From: Sphingomonas sp. Leaf339
Lineage (GTDB): Bacteria; Pseudomonadota; Alphaproteobacteria; Sphingomonadales; Sphingomonadaceae
Assembly: GCF_001426195.1 (NCBI RefSeq)
Contig: NZ_LMRS01000045.1
Location: 124,548-188,547, forward strand
Direction of reading: 5' to 3'
Length of the DNA stretch: 64,000 bases
Each line of letters starts with the position of its first letter. The first letter of the stretch is position 1. Positions 41,343-50,940 of the stretch are shown here, piece by piece. The position numbers were made by a program, and so were the translations under genes. The notes beneath the pieces were generated by a model, which made no database searches, was not told the DNA's origin, and worked only from the letters and a program-made list of their open reading frames with translations.

Positions 41343-41440
41343 CCCGTTCCCCGGCGGAGGCCGGGGTCCAGTTGGGGGAACGGTTGTGACGACTTACTGC
41401 GGTCATTCCAACTGGACCCCGGCCTCCGCCGGGGAACGGG
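41343..41440. repeat. Perfect 33-bp inverted repeat (REPIN-like)
   Basis: Arms 41343-41375 and 41408-41440 are exact reverse complements (CCCGTTCCCCGGCGGAGGCC... / ...GGCCTCCGCCGGGGAACGGG), 32-nt spacer. Each arm also has an internal CCCCGGC/GCCGGGG hairpin. Confidence 0.9.
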
Positions 41441-41485
41441 AAAAACCAACGGCGTGATGCATGGCTTACATCCAGCAACGCAACT

Positions 41486-41507
41486 CTTCGCGTCTTCGCG
41501 TGAATAT
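41486..41507 (+). repeat. Short intergenic repeat, TTCGCGTCTTTGCGTGAA type, copy 2
   Basis: CTTCGCGTCTTCGCGTGAAT followed by AT; 20 of 22 bases equal copy 1 at 6016-6037. Confidence 0.6.
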
Positions 41508-41620
41508 CCTCCGTTGAGGATAATCCGACACCGACACCCGCGCCGCGGCTAGGGCGCGTCGTCGAACGGGCTTTTGGCCCATCGGCCGGGCGGGGCTTGG
41601 CGCTGTCGCGCCTTGCCTTC

Positions 41621-42106
41621 CTATTTCTTCCGCTTGAAATCCACGCTGACGACGTTCGATCCGTCCTCGACCGGCTGCGCGAGCGGGCCGTCGTTTTCGG
41701 CGGCGTCGGGAATTTCCGGCATGCCGTCCGCATCTTCCTGTGCCTGGAAACGCAGTTCGAAATTCACCGCCGGATCGTGGAAACCAGTGATCGCCGAATA
41801 GGGAATCACCAGCTTCGACGGCACCTGATTGAAGCTGAGGCCGACCGAGAACCGCTCGTCATCGACGGTCAGGTCCCAGTACCGGTTCTGCATGACGATC
41901 GTCATCTCGTCCGGGAAGCGCTCGATCAGCCGCTTGGGGATGTCGACGCCGGGGGCCTGCGTTTTGAACGTGATGTAGAAATGATGCTCGCCGGGCAGCC
42001 CGCCGGCCTCCGCCACGGAACCCAGCACACGGCCCACCACCGCACGCAGGGCTTCCTGGACGATCTCGTCATACGGGATCAGGCTGTCGGGAAGGCCATC
42101 GCTCAT
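41621..42106 (-). CDS. sspB: ClpXP adaptor SspB, alphaproteobacterial type
   Basis: Delivers ssrA-tagged proteins to ClpXP. 161 residues from MSDGLPDSLIPYDEIVQEAL; core GLPGEHHFYITFKT, PKRLIERFPDEMTIVMQ, and a C-terminal tail rich in acidic residues ending in VVSVDFKRKK (ClpX-binding motif). The long upstream frame (to 42250) is not used because the family starts here. Divergent from hisB. Confidence 0.93.
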   Translation of the reverse strand: MSDGLPDSLIPYDEIVQEALRAVVGRVLGSVAEAGGLPGEHHFYITFKTQAPGVDIPKRLIERFPDEMTIVMQNRYWDLTVDDERFSVGLSFNQVPSKLVIPYSAITGFHDPAVNFELRFQAQEDADGMPEIPDAAENDGPLAQPVEDGSNVVSVDFKRKK

Positions 42107-42179
42107 TCCCTTTGGGTAGGCCCCCCTCCACCCCAGCGTCAAGATTGCACGAACCGCGTGGTGCGTTATGGACCGCGAT

Positions 42180-42779
42180 ATGCGCATCGCCACGATCAAT
42201 CGCGACACCAGCGAGACGAAAATCGCCGTCACCGTCAATCTCGACGGCACCGGCGTCTATGACATCGAGACCGGCGTCGGCTTTTTCGACCATATGCTCG
42301 AACAATTGTCGCGCCATTCGCTGATCGACCTGCACGTCCGCACCAAGGGCGATCTGCACATCGATCAGCATCACACCGTCGAGGATACCGGCATCGCCAT
42401 CGGCGAGGCGGTGGCGAAGGCGCTGGGCGACAAGCGCGGCATCCATCGGTACGGCGACGCGCTGAGCCCGATGGACGAGACGCTGACGCGCGTGGCGCTC
42501 GACATTTCCGGGCGGCCATGGCTCGTGTGGAAGACCGAGTTCAGCCAAAAACGGCTGGGCGAGATGGATACCGAGATGTTCCAGCACTGGTTCCATAGCT
42601 TCGCGCAGGCCGCCGGCATCACGCTGCACGTCGAGACGCTGCATGGCGAGAACAACCACCACATCGCCGAAAGCGCGTTCAAGGGCCTCGCCCGCGCGCT
42701 GCGCAAGGCGATCGAGGTCGATCCCCGCAAGGGCGATGCGATCCCCTCGACCAAGGGCACGCTGGGAGGTCTCGCATGA
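42180..42779 (+). CDS. hisB: Imidazoleglycerol-phosphate dehydratase
   Basis: Histidine pathway step 6, Mn-dependent; 199 residues. Metal-ligand His clusters [14 protein letters not shown] and [35 protein letters not shown] also diagnostic. Start at 42180 (MRIATINR) or 42168; neither has a strong SD. First gene of the his operon; overlaps the YciI-like gene by ATGA. Confidence 0.96.
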   Translation: MRIATINRDTSETKIAVTVNLDGTGVYDIETGVGFFDHMLEQLSRHSLIDLHVRTKGDLHIDQHHTVEDTGIAIGEAVAKALGDKRGIHRYGDALSPMDETLTRVALDISGRPWLVWKTEFSQKRLGEMDTEMFQHWFHSFAQAAGITLHVETLHGENNHHIAESAFKGLARALRKAIEVDPRKGDAIPSTKGTLGGLA

Positions 42780-43060
42780 TTATCGTCCTGCTGGATTATG
42801 TCGTGCCGACCGAAGCGATCGACGAGCATCGCCCGGCACATCTGGCGTGGCTGCATGAAGGCATCGCCGCGGGGATGCTGATGGCCGCCGGGCGTCAGGT
42901 GTTGTTGACCGGCGGCATGTTGTTGTGTCGTGGTCAACTGGACGTGGTGAAGGCGTGGGCGGCGACCGATCCCTTCGCGCTCCACGGTCTGGCCGAATAC
43001 AGCTTTACCGAGGTCGCGCCGTCGGTCGTCGCGCCGGGACTCGAAGCGCTGAAGGAATGA
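42776..43060 (+). CDS. YciI-like (DGPF-type) small protein
   Basis: 94 residues with the YciI ferredoxin-like fold features: [11 protein letters not shown] (conserved His/Asp zone), [18 protein letters not shown] and a final acidic helix. Function of YciI proteins is unproven. ATGA overlaps with hisB and hisH put it inside the his operon, between hisB and hisH. Confidence 0.8.
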   Translation: MIIVLLDYVVPTEAIDEHRPAHLAWLHEGIAAGMLMAAGRQVLLTGGMLLCRGQLDVVKAWAATDPFALHGLAEYSFTEVAPSVVAPGLEALKE

Positions 43061-43662
43061 CGCTCGCGCTGATCGATTATGGCGCGGGCAACCTGTATTC
43101 GGTCGCCAACGCCCTGAAGGCGGCGGGCTGCGACGACTTGGTCGTCACCGCCGATCCCGATGTCGTGGCGCGTGCGGACCGCATCGTCCTGCCCGGCGTC
43201 GGCGCGTTCGGTGCGTGCGCCGGGGCGCTGCGGTCGATCGACGGCATGGTGGGTGCGTTGGACCGGCGCGTGCGGGCAGAGGCGGCACCCTTTCTTGGCG
43301 TTTGCGTCGGCATGCAATTGATGGCCGATGCCGGCGAGGAAATGGGCACGCACCCCGGTCTCGGCTGGATCGCCGGTCGCGTCCGCAAGCTGGAACCGGG
43401 CACCATGGATGCCAAAGTGCCGCACATGGGCTGGAACGATGTGATCCCTACCGGCGAGCATCCGCTGATCGTCCCCGGCGAGGCGTATTTCCTCCACAGC
43501 TACGCCTTTGATGGCGCCGACGTGATCGCGACCACCGACCATGCCGGCCCCGTCACTGCGGCGATCGGCCGCGACAATGTGCTGGGCGTGCAGTTCCACC
43601 CGGAAAAGAGCCAGTCCTATGGGCTGGCGATCCTCGAAAGATTCCTCGCATGGCGCCCTTAA
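43057..43662 (+). CDS. hisH: Imidazole glycerol phosphate synthase, glutaminase subunit
   Basis: Releases ammonia from glutamine for HisF; 201 residues. Catalytic triad Cys83 (GVCVGMQ), His181 and Glu183 (VQFHPEKS); [12 protein letters not shown] near the start. The start overlaps the YciI-like stop; its end overlaps hisA by 13 nt. Confidence 0.96.
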   Translation: MTLALIDYGAGNLYSVANALKAAGCDDLVVTADPDVVARADRIVLPGVGAFGACAGALRSIDGMVGALDRRVRAEAAPFLGVCVGMQLMADAGEEMGTHPGLGWIAGRVRKLEPGTMDAKVPHMGWNDVIPTGEHPLIVPGEAYFLHSYAFDGADVIATTDHAGPVTAAIGRDNVLGVQFHPEKSQSYGLAILERFLAWRP

Positions 43663-44387
43663 TCGTCTTCCCCGCCATCGACCTGAAGGGCGGGCAGGTC
43701 GTCCGCCTTGCCGAGGGCGATATGGACCGCGCCACCGTCTATGGCGACGATCCCGCGCACCAGGCGATGCTGTTCGCCGATGCCGGCGCAACGCACCTGC
43801 ATGTCGTCGATCTCGACGGCGCGTTCGCGGGCGCCTCGGTCAACGGTGATGCCGTCCGCGCGGTGGTCGAGCGCTTTCCCGGCCATGTCCAGCTAGGTGG
43901 CGGCATCCGTACCCGCACATCGGTGGAACGCTGGTTCGATCTCGGCGTCGCCCGCGTCGTGATCGGCACTGCCGCGCTGGAAGACCCCGATTTCGTGCGT
44001 GGCGCCGCCCGCGACTTCCCCGGCGGCATCGTCGTCGCGGTCGATGCGAAGGACGGTATGGTCGCCACCAAGGGGTGGGCCGACGTCTCCACCACCACCG
44101 CCACCGACCTCGCCCGCCGGTTCGAGGATGCCGGCGTCGCCGCGTTGCTGTTCACCGATGTCGGTCGTGATGGCTTGTTGAAGGGCTGTAACGTCGAGGC
44201 CACCGTCGATCTCGCGCGCGCCGTGTCGATCCCGGTGATCGCCAGCGGCGGCGTCGCCGGTATCGCCGATATCCACGTTCTCGCGCTCCATGCCCGCGAC
44301 GGCATCGAAGGCGTCATCACCGGCCGCGCGCTCTATGATGGCCGCCTTGATCTGGCGGCGGCGCTTGCCGTTGCGGGCGCGGCGTGA
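43650..44387 (+). CDS. hisA: Phosphoribosylformimino-5-aminoimidazole carboxamide ribotide isomerase
   Basis: Histidine step 4; 245-residue TIM barrel. Catalytic Asp11 in FPAIDLKGG; phosphate loops [10 protein letters not shown] and ASGGVAGI. 13-nt overlap with hisH, 40-nt gap to hisF. Confidence 0.97.
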   Translation: MAPLIVFPAIDLKGGQVVRLAEGDMDRATVYGDDPAHQAMLFADAGATHLHVVDLDGAFAGASVNGDAVRAVVERFPGHVQLGGGIRTRTSVERWFDLGVARVVIGTAALEDPDFVRGAARDFPGGIVVAVDAKDGMVATKGWADVSTTTATDLARRFEDAGVAALLFTDVGRDGLLKGCNVEATVDLARAVSIPVIASGGVAGIADIHVLALHARDGIEGVITGRALYDGRLDLAAALAVAGAA

Positions 44388-44427
44388 GCTTGTCGCTTCT
44401 CGATCCTCCACGGCACGGGGAGGATTC

Positions 44428-45198
44428 ATGACCGTCCGCGCCCGTGTCATCCCCTGCCTCGACGTCGCCAACGGCCGCGTCGTCAAGGGCGTCAATTTCG
44501 TCGAACTGCGCGATGCCGGCGATCCGGTCGAGCAGGCCCGTGCGTATGACGCGGCCGGCGCGGACGAGCTCTGCTTCCTCGACATCACCGCAAGCCACGA
44601 GGATCGCGGCACCATACTCGACGTCGTGCGCCGCACGGCCGCGGTATGTTTCATGCCGCTGACCGTCGGTGGCGGCGTCCGCACCGCCGACGATGCCCGC
44701 GCACTGTTGCTGGCCGGCGCCGACAAGGTCGCGGTCAACTCAGCCGCCGTATCTCGACCGGAAGTCGTCGCCGACATCGCCGAACGCTTCGGCAGCCAGT
44801 GCTGCGTCGCCAGCATCGATGCGCGCCGCATAGAGGGCGGCTGGGAGGTCTTCACCCATGGCGGCCGCCGCCCGACCGGCATAGATGCGTTAGCCCACGC
44901 GCTCCACCTCGCCGATCTCGGCGCGGGCGAGTTGCTCGTCACCTCGATGGACCGCGACGGCACGCGCGGCGGTTACGACCTCGACCTGATCCGCGCCATC
45001 GCCGACCGCACGACCGTGCCTGTCGTCGCCTCGGGCGGGGTCGGCGGACTGGACGATCTGGTCGCCGGCATCCGCGACGGCCATGCCTCGGCCGTCCTCG
45101 CCGCCTCGATCTTCCATTTCGGTGAGGCGAGCATCGCCGACGCGCACGCCGCCCTGGCCGCCGCCGGCATCCCTGTACGCCGACCCGTCATCGCCTAG
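44428..45198 (+). CDS. hisF: Imidazole glycerol phosphate synthase, cyclase subunit
   Basis: 256-residue TIM barrel; joins HisH to make IGP and AICAR. Catalytic Asp12 in IPCLDVANG and the Asp in [10 protein letters not shown]; phosphate loops [10 protein letters not shown] and ASGGVG. Strong SD GGGGAGGA. hisE follows after 10 nt. Confidence 0.97.
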   Translation: MTVRARVIPCLDVANGRVVKGVNFVELRDAGDPVEQARAYDAAGADELCFLDITASHEDRGTILDVVRRTAAVCFMPLTVGGGVRTADDARALLLAGADKVAVNSAAVSRPEVVADIAERFGSQCCVASIDARRIEGGWEVFTHGGRRPTGIDALAHALHLADLGAGELLVTSMDRDGTRGGYDLDLIRAIADRTTVPVVASGGVGGLDDLVAGIRDGHASAVLAASIFHFGEASIADAHAALAAAGIPVRRPVIA

Positions 45199-45208
45199 GA
45201 ACCCGCGC

Positions 45209-45523
45209 ATGGACCCGCTCGACCGCCTCGAAGCCACGATCCGCGCCCGCCGCGGCGTCGATCCCGCCGGCTCCTATACCGCCAGCCTGTTTGCCAAGGG
45301 CCGGCCGAAGATCGCGCAGAAACTGGGTGAAGAGGCGGTCGAGACCGTCATCGCCGCCATGGCTCAGCCCGACAAGCTGGTGTCCGAGGCCGCCGACCTC
45401 GTCTTCCACCTGATCGTCCTGCTCGCCGATGCGGGGCTGGGCCTGGACGACGTGCGCGCCGAACTCGCCCGACGCGACGGTGTGTCGGGCCATGACGAGA
45501 AAGCCGCCCGCCCCGCTTCCTGA
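45209..45523 (+). CDS. hisE: Phosphoribosyl-ATP pyrophosphatase
   Basis: Histidine step 2; 104 residues, all-alpha NTP-PPase fold. Motifs KLGEEAVETVIAA and EAADLVFHLIVLLAD supply the Mg-binding acidic residues. Stand-alone HisE (hisI not seen here). Confidence 0.96.
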   Translation: MDPLDRLEATIRARRGVDPAGSYTASLFAKGRPKIAQKLGEEAVETVIAAMAQPDKLVSEAADLVFHLIVLLADAGLGLDDVRAELARRDGVSGHDEKAARPAS

Positions 45524-45535
45524 AGGAGCCGCACG

Positions 45536-45913
45536 ATGCCGATCGACGCCACCCTGCCCTATGACGACAGCAACATCTTCGCCCGCATCCTGCGCGGTGA
45601 AATCCCGGCGACCGTCGTGCATGAAGATGAATGGGCGATCGCCTTTAACGACATCGCTCCGCAGGCGCCGGTGCATATCCTCGTTATCCCGCGCGGCCCC
45701 TATGTCTCGTGGGACGATTTCAGCAGCCACGCCTCAGCGGAGGAAATCGCCGGTTTCGTCCGCGCGGTCGGTCAGGTCGCCCGCAGCCACGGACTGGTCG
45801 CCCCCGGTTATCGCCTGCTCGCCAATATCGGTGCCGAGGCCGGTCAGGAGGTGCCGCACCTCCACGTCCACCTGTTCGGCGGCGCTCCGCTGGGGCCGAT
45901 GCTGGCCAGTTAG
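45536..45913 (+). CDS. HIT family protein (HinT-like)
   Basis: Nucleotide phosphoramidase, 125 residues. HIT motif HLHVHLFGG (His108, His110, His112) with a preceding NDIAPQAPVHILVIP stretch. 12 nt after hisE with SD GAAGGAG, so probably the last gene of the his operon. Confidence 0.94.
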   Translation: MPIDATLPYDDSNIFARILRGEIPATVVHEDEWAIAFNDIAPQAPVHILVIPRGPYVSWDDFSSHASAEEIAGFVRAVGQVARSHGLVAPGYRLLANIGAEAGQEVPHLHVHLFGGAPLGPMLAS

Positions 45914-46032
45914 CGCCCGCGCTCCACCGCATCAGGTCGCGTTAGGGATTGCGCGTAATAAAATTGCCATTAGCATCCCGGCCATACCTTGACGCGGCGC
46001 AGCAAGCGCCGGTCGATTGGGGGATCAGGCAC

Positions 46033-47583
46033 ATGATATTCGGGCGCGTCAAATCTCTGGACGCCATCCTCGCTGCGACTGAAGGCAAGTCGCTCCATCG
46101 AACGCTGGGAGCGTTCCAGCTGACGCTGTTCGGCATCGGATCGGTCATCGGCACGGGCATCTTCGTCCTGACCGCCGCCGGTGCGCAAAAGGCCGGACCC
46201 GGCCTGATGCTCGCCTTCGCCATCGCCGGGGCGATCTGCATCGTCGCCGCGCTCTGCTATGCGGAGATCGCGGCGATGATCCCGGTCGCCGGTTCAGCCT
46301 ATACCTATAGCTATGCGACGATGGGCGAGTTGGTGGCGTGGACCGTCGGCTGGGCGCTGGTGCTGGAATATGCCGTTGCCGCCTCCGCCGTCGCGGTCGG
46401 ATGGTCCGGATATTTTACTGGGACCATCCTGAACCAGTTTCTCGGCATCCATCTGCCCGTCTGGCTGTCGGCCGGGCCATTGGCGCTGGGCGGCGTGGCG
46501 GGCGGTTTCATCAACCTGCCGGCCGTCGTGATTTCCGGATTGGTGACATGGCTGCTCATCATCGGCACGTCGGAAAGCGCCAAGGTCAACGCTGTCCTCG
46601 TCGCGATCAAGGTCGTCGCCCTGACCGCCTTCATCTTCCTGACCTATGGAAAGATCGATACGACGAAGTTCAATCCCTTCCTTCCCGCCGGCGTGTTCGG
46701 CGGTTTCGGCACGGGCGTGGGCGCGGTCGGCGCGGCGGCGACAATCTTCTTCGCCTATGTCGGCTTCGATGCGGTTTCGACCGCGGCGGAGGAGACCAAG
46801 AACCCGCAACGCAACGTGCCGATCGGCCTGATCGGGTCGCTGCTGTTCTGCACCGTGTTCTACATCCTCGTCGCGGCCGGCGCGATCGGCACGATCGGCG
46901 GCCAGCCGATCATGGGACCGGGCGGCGTCCCCTTCCCCGCCGGTTCGGAAGAACTCGCGCGCCAGTGCGCCCTGCCACAGCATGCGCAGGCGCTGGTCTG
47001 TTCCAACGAGGCGCTAGCCCATGTGCTGCGCACGATCGGCTTCGGGACGATCGGCAACCTGCTGGGCATCGCCGCCTTCGTCGCGCTGCCCTCGGTCATC
47101 CTGGTGCTGCTGTTTGGTCAGACCCGCATCTTCTTCGTGATGAGCCGCGACGGCCTGTTGCCCGGTGCGCTGAGCAAGGTGCATCCGAAGTGGAAGACGC
47201 CGCACGTCGTCACCGCGATCACCGGTGCCGCCGTGGCGTTTGCCGCCGCGTTCCTGCCGGTGGGTGCGCTTGCCGACATCGCCAATGCCGGGACGCTGTA
47301 TGCGTTCATGATGGTGGCGTTTGCGGTGCTGATCCTGCGCAAGGTCGAACCGAACCGCCCGCGCTCGTTCCGCACGCCGGCGATCTGGTTCGTCGCGCCG
47401 GCCACGATCGTCGGCTGCATATTCCTATTCTTCAACCTGCCGACGGCCGCCATGCTGGTGCTGATAATCTGGGGCGCGATCGGCCTCGCGGTCTATTACA
47501 TGTACGGATACCGGACGAGCCACGTCGCACATGGGCGAGTCCAAGTCGTGACCGACGACATGATCGGCAGGTCGGACCACTAA
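46033..47583 (+). CDS. Amino acid permease (APC family, CAT-like)
   Basis: 516 residues, about 12-14 membrane helices. GIGSVIGTGIFVLTA (TM1 unwound substrate site), FFAYVGFDAVSTAAEETKNP and RDGLLPGALSKVHPKWKTPH are typical of cationic amino acid transporters. SD-like GGGGGATC; start at MIFGRVKSLDAIL, which aligns with family N-termini. Terminator after the stop. Confidence 0.93.
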   Translation: MIFGRVKSLDAILAATEGKSLHRTLGAFQLTLFGIGSVIGTGIFVLTAAGAQKAGPGLMLAFAIAGAICIVAALCYAEIAAMIPVAGSAYTYSYATMGELVAWTVGWALVLEYAVAASAVAVGWSGYFTGTILNQFLGIHLPVWLSAGPLALGGVAGGFINLPAVVISGLVTWLLIIGTSESAKVNAVLVAIKVVALTAFIFLTYGKIDTTKFNPFLPAGVFGGFGTGVGAVGAAATIFFAYVGFDAVSTAAEETKNPQRNVPIGLIGSLLFCTVFYILVAAGAIGTIGGQPIMGPGGVPFPAGSEELARQCALPQHAQALVCSNEALAHVLRTIGFGTIGNLLGIAAFVALPSVILVLLFGQTRIFFVMSRDGLLPGALSKVHPKWKTPHVVTAITGAAVAFAAAFLPVGALADIANAGTLYAFMMVAFAVLILRKVEPNRPRSFRTPAIWFVAPATIVGCIFLFFNLPTAAMLVLIIWGAIGLAVYYMYGYRTSHVAHGRVQVVTDDMIGRSDH

Positions 47584-47615
47584 GAGCCTGTTGCTCGGCG
47601 TTTGGTCATAAGAAA

Positions 47616-47646
47616 GGCCGGGGATTGCTCCCCGGCCCTTTCTTTA
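47616..47646 (+). terminator. Rho-independent terminator of the permease
   Basis: 9-bp stem GGCCGGGGA / TCCCCGGCC with loop TTGC, then CTTTCTTTAT. Confidence 0.88.
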
Positions 47647-47673
47647 TCTGGGTAGCTGTCGACCTGATGGCGC

Positions 47674-48672
47674 TCAGCCAAGCGTCCTGGCCGCCAGCGC
47701 CTTCAGGTCCACCTGCGGACGGGCGCCGAAGTGGCTGATGATCTCGGCCGCGCAGACCGCGCCCAGTTTCAGCGACTTCTCCAGATCATGCCCTCGCGCC
47801 TGTGCGTGGAGGAAGCCCGCCGCGAACAGATCGCCCGCACCGGTCGTGTCCACCACCTGCGCCACCGGTTCCGCCGGCACCATCGTGCGCTTGCCGCCGC
47901 GGATCGCGCAGGCGCCCTTTTCGGCCAGCGTCACCACGACGGTCGGCACCTTGTCCTGCACCGCGGCGATCGCCGCCTCGACATCGGTCGTCTCGGTCAG
48001 CGCCATGATCTCCGCCTCGTTGGCGAACAATATGTCGATCAGGTCGTGGTCGATCAGGTCGTGGAAATCGGCGCGATGGCGGTCGATGACGAATTCCGCC
48101 GACAGGGTGAAGGCGATCTGGCGGCTGGCCTTGCGCGCCACCTCGATCGCGGCGCGCATCGCGGCGCGCGGCTCTTCGGGATCCCAGAGATACCCTTCGA
48201 TATAGAGATACGCCGCGTCGGCGATCAGCGCACGGTCCAGCGCCGCCTCGGGCAGATAGTGCGATGCGCCGAGGAACGTGTTCATCGTCCGCTGGCCATC
48301 GGGTGTCACGAAGATCAGGCAACGACCCGTGGTCGGCGCGCCCGCACGCTCGGGCGTGTCGAAACGGATGCCGGCGGCGCGGATATCATGCGCGAACACC
48401 TGACCCAGCTGGTCGTCGGCGACCTGCCCCACGAAGCCGCACTTGCCGCCCAGCGCGGCGATACCGGCCAGCGTGTTCGCCGCCGAGCCACCCGAAATCT
48501 CACGCCCCGGCCCCATCTTGACATACAGCGCATCGGCCTCCTCGGGCGAAAAGATCAGTTGCATCGCGCCCTTCGTCATCCCCTGTTCCGCCAGAAAGGC
48601 GTCGTCGGTCTGCGCGAGGATATCGACGATGGCATTGCCGATCGCGACGACGTCATATTGGGGGGTGGTCAA
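47674..48672 (-). CDS. Adenosine kinase (PfkB family)
   Basis: 332 residues. Starts YDVVAIGNAIVDIL; GGSAANTLAGIAALGGK and the C-terminal anion hole / catalytic Asp DTTGAGDLFAAGF identify PfkB. Adenosine is the likely substrate by similarity (NAIVDILAQTDDAFL front), but inosine or another nucleoside is possible. Convergent with the amino acid permease; divergent from the EI24-like gene. Confidence 0.9.
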   Translation of the reverse strand: MTTPQYDVVAIGNAIVDILAQTDDAFLAEQGMTKGAMQLIFSPEEADALYVKMGPGREISGGSAANTLAGIAALGGKCGFVGQVADDQLGQVFAHDIRAAGIRFDTPERAGAPTTGRCLIFVTPDGQRTMNTFLGASHYLPEAALDRALIADAAYLYIEGYLWDPEEPRAAMRAAIEVARKASRQIAFTLSAEFVIDRHRADFHDLIDHDLIDILFANEAEIMALTETTDVEAAIAAVQDKVPTVVVTLAEKGACAIRGGKRTMVPAEPVAQVVDTTGAGDLFAAGFLHAQARGHDLEKSLKLGAVCAAEIISHFGARPQVDLKALAARTLG

Positions 48673-48771
48673 AAGGATATGCTCCGGTCAGGCATCGAAA
48701 CCGCCGCCCTACCGGTGCCCCCTGCCGCACGCAATGTTGACGGCGCCCGGCGACCCCGCCATCCCCGCCGC

Positions 48772-49446
48772 ATGATGCGCGCGTTCCTTCTGTCCGCCGG
48801 CCAGCTCGGCGATCCGGCGGTGCTTCGCGTGTTCGCCAAATCGATGGGCCTGACGCTGGCGATCTTCGCCATCGCCGGCTTTGCGCTGTGGTGGGGATTG
48901 CAGGCGTTGCTGGCGCATTGGGTCGGCTGGGGCGCGACCGGCCTTGCCACGGCGTTCGCCGCGGTCGTCACCGTGCTGGCGATGTGGCTGTTGTTCCGCG
49001 CCGTCGCCGTCGCGGTGGTCGGCCTGTTCGCGGACGAGGTGGTGGAGGCGGTCGAACGGCGGCATTATCCCGCCGCGCTCGCCACCGCCCGGCCGGTGCC
49101 CTTCGCGCGGTCGGTAGCGATGGGGTTGCGGTCGGCGGTGCGGGTCATCGTGACCAACCTGATCCTGTTGCCGCTATACGTCGTCTTGCTGGCGACCGGG
49201 ATGGGCACGGCGGCGGCGTTCCTGATCGTCAATGGCTGGCTGCTCGGTCGCGATCTCGGTGACATGGTTGCGGCCCGCCATATGGACGCCGACGCAATGG
49301 CAACATGGCGGCGGCAGACGAACGGCCGCCGTTTCCTGCTCGGACTCGGTGATGCCGGCCTGTTCCTGATCCCCTTCGTCAATCTTGCCGCGCCGGTGCT
49401 GGGCGCGGCGATGGCGACCCATCTGTTCCATACGAGGCGTGCATGA
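48772..49446 (+). CDS. EI24 domain (CysZ-like) membrane protein
   Basis: 224 residues, about five helices (LAIFAIAGFALWWGLQALL, TGLATAFAAVVTVLAMWLLF and others) and the conserved GRDLGDMVAARHM / RRFLLGLGDAGLFLIPFVN segments. EI24/CysZ proteins include sulfate transporters and membrane stress factors. ATG at 48772 or 48775. Overlaps the lipoprotein gene by ATGA. Confidence 0.88.
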   Translation: MMRAFLLSAGQLGDPAVLRVFAKSMGLTLAIFAIAGFALWWGLQALLAHWVGWGATGLATAFAAVVTVLAMWLLFRAVAVAVVGLFADEVVEAVERRHYPAALATARPVPFARSVAMGLRSAVRVIVTNLILLPLYVVLLATGMGTAAAFLIVNGWLLGRDLGDMVAARHMDADAMATWRRQTNGRRFLLGLGDAGLFLIPFVNLAAPVLGAAMATHLFHTRRA

Positions 49447-49805
49447 AGAGACTGGTCCTCACTGCGGGCTTGCTCGCCGCTGGCTGCGCCACCGCGCCGC
49501 CGTCCACGCGCGTGGCCGCGCCGCCGATGGCGATCGCCTATCCCACGGTCGGGCTTGAACGCGTGATCGGTCAGGACGCCGCCGGCCTGACGAAGCTGTT
49601 CGGCCAACCCGACGCCGATGTCCGCGAGGGCACCGCCCGCAAGCTGCAATTCGCCAGCGCGATCTGTATCCTCGACACCTATCTCTATCCCAAGGACGGC
49701 GCCGAGCCGCGCGTCACCTATCTCGACGCCAGGGAGCCGGACGGCAGCGCGATCGACCGCGCCAGTTGCGTCGCCGCCCTCACCCGGCGACCCGGCGCCC
49801 GCTGA
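49443..49805 (+). CDS. Small lipoprotein, hypothetical
   Basis: 120 residues. Lipobox LAAGC (Cys15). Segment DAAGLTKLFGQPDADVREGTA, then LQFASAICILDTYLYP. This resembles small outer-membrane-assembly-type lipoproteins by pattern, but no family is certain. Coupled to the EI24-like gene. Confidence 0.78.
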   Translation: MKRLVLTAGLLAAGCATAPPSTRVAAPPMAIAYPTVGLERVIGQDAAGLTKLFGQPDADVREGTARKLQFASAICILDTYLYPKDGAEPRVTYLDAREPDGSAIDRASCVAALTRRPGAR

Positions 49806-49841
49806 CCGATCGCTTGATATGATCCGGGTGGAAGGATCGCG

Positions 49842-50900
49842 TCAGATCGAATGAGCATCCGCCGGAAGCAAGCGCCCGATCGCCCAGTCAGCTGCCTCAC
49901 GAACCACCGGCGACGCATCTGCCAGCAACGGCCGCAACGACGACGCCAGCGCCGGATCACCACTATTCCCCGCCGCGATGCAGGCGTTGCGCACCATCCG
50001 GTCCCGCCCGATCCGCTTGATCGGCGATCCGGAGAACACTTGCCGGAATCCGGCATCGTCCAGCGCCAGCAGGTCCGCCAGCTCCGGCGCGACCAGTTCA
50101 GCGCGTGGCGCAAAAGCCAGATTGGCCGCCGCCCGTACCGCGAACTTGTTCCACGGACACACCGCCAGGCAATCATCGCAGCCATAGATGCGGTTGCCGA
50201 TTCCCTCGCGGAACTCCATCGGGATCGGCCCGGCATGTTCGATCGTCAGGTACGAGATGCATCGCCGCGCATCGAGCCGATAGGGCGCGGGAAAGGCGTC
50301 GGTCGGGCACGCCACCTGGCACGCGTCGCAACTGCCACACGCGTCGCCGCCCTTGCCGTCCGGCGTCAGGTCAAGCGTGGTGTAGATCGCGCCTAGGAAC
50401 AGCCAGCTACCCTCGGTCCGGCTGACGAGGTTGGTGTGCTTGCCCTGCCATCCGATCCCCGCCGCCTCCGCCAGCGGCTTCTCCATCACCGGCGCGGTAT
50501 CGACGAAGACCTTCAGGTCGCATCCCGCATCGCCCGCCAGCCAGCGGCCCAGCGCCTTCAGCTGGCGCTTCACGACATCGTGGTAATCCGCCCCTTGCGC
50601 ATAGACGGAGATGCGGCCGATCCCGCCCTCCCCCGCCAGCGCCAGCGGATCGATGGCGGGGGCATAGCTCATCCCCAGCGACACGACGCTGCGCACCGCC
50701 GGCCACAAGCCCACCGGGCTTTCGCGGTGATGCGCGCGTTCCTCCATCCAAATCATGTCGCCATGCTGGCCCTCGGACAGCCATTGCCGCAGCCGTTCGC
50801 CCGCCAGCGGCGCCGCATCCGCGCGCGCGATGCCGCACGCCGCAAAGCCCAACTCGGCGGCCTTTTCCTTGATCCGGTCTTCCAGCTTGTGTTCGGCCAC
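49842..50900 (-). CDS. queG: Epoxyqueuosine reductase
   Basis: Last step of queuosine tRNA modification; cobalamin and two [4Fe-4S] clusters. 352 residues; motif C-x2-C-x2-C-x3-CP (CGSCDACQVACP) and a second CDDCLAVCPWN. GTG start (50900). Divergent from the ABC gene with 40 nt between their starts. Confidence 0.95.
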   Translation of the reverse strand: MAEHKLEDRIKEKAAELGFAACGIARADAAPLAGERLRQWLSEGQHGDMIWMEERAHHRESPVGLWPAVRSVVSLGMSYAPAIDPLALAGEGGIGRISVYAQGADYHDVVKRQLKALGRWLAGDAGCDLKVFVDTAPVMEKPLAEAAGIGWQGKHTNLVSRTEGSWLFLGAIYTTLDLTPDGKGGDACGSCDACQVACPTDAFPAPYRLDARRCISYLTIEHAGPIPMEFREGIGNRIYGCDDCLAVCPWNKFAVRAAANLAFAPRAELVAPELADLLALDDAGFRQVFSGSPIKRIGRDRMVRNACIAAGNSGDPALASSLRPLLADASPVVREAADWAIGRLLPADAHSI

Positions 50901-50940
50901 ACCGTCCCGCTACCACGCCGGGGCAGGCGGGAGGAAGATC

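Larger units (their letters stand above)
41195..41620. other. Intergenic region between fumC and sspB
   Basis: 426 bases without a gene. Holds the fumC promoter zone (about 41195-41300), the perfect inverted repeat at 41343-41440, and the TTCGCGTC motif at 41486-41507. No RNA gene recognised. Confidence 0.7.
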
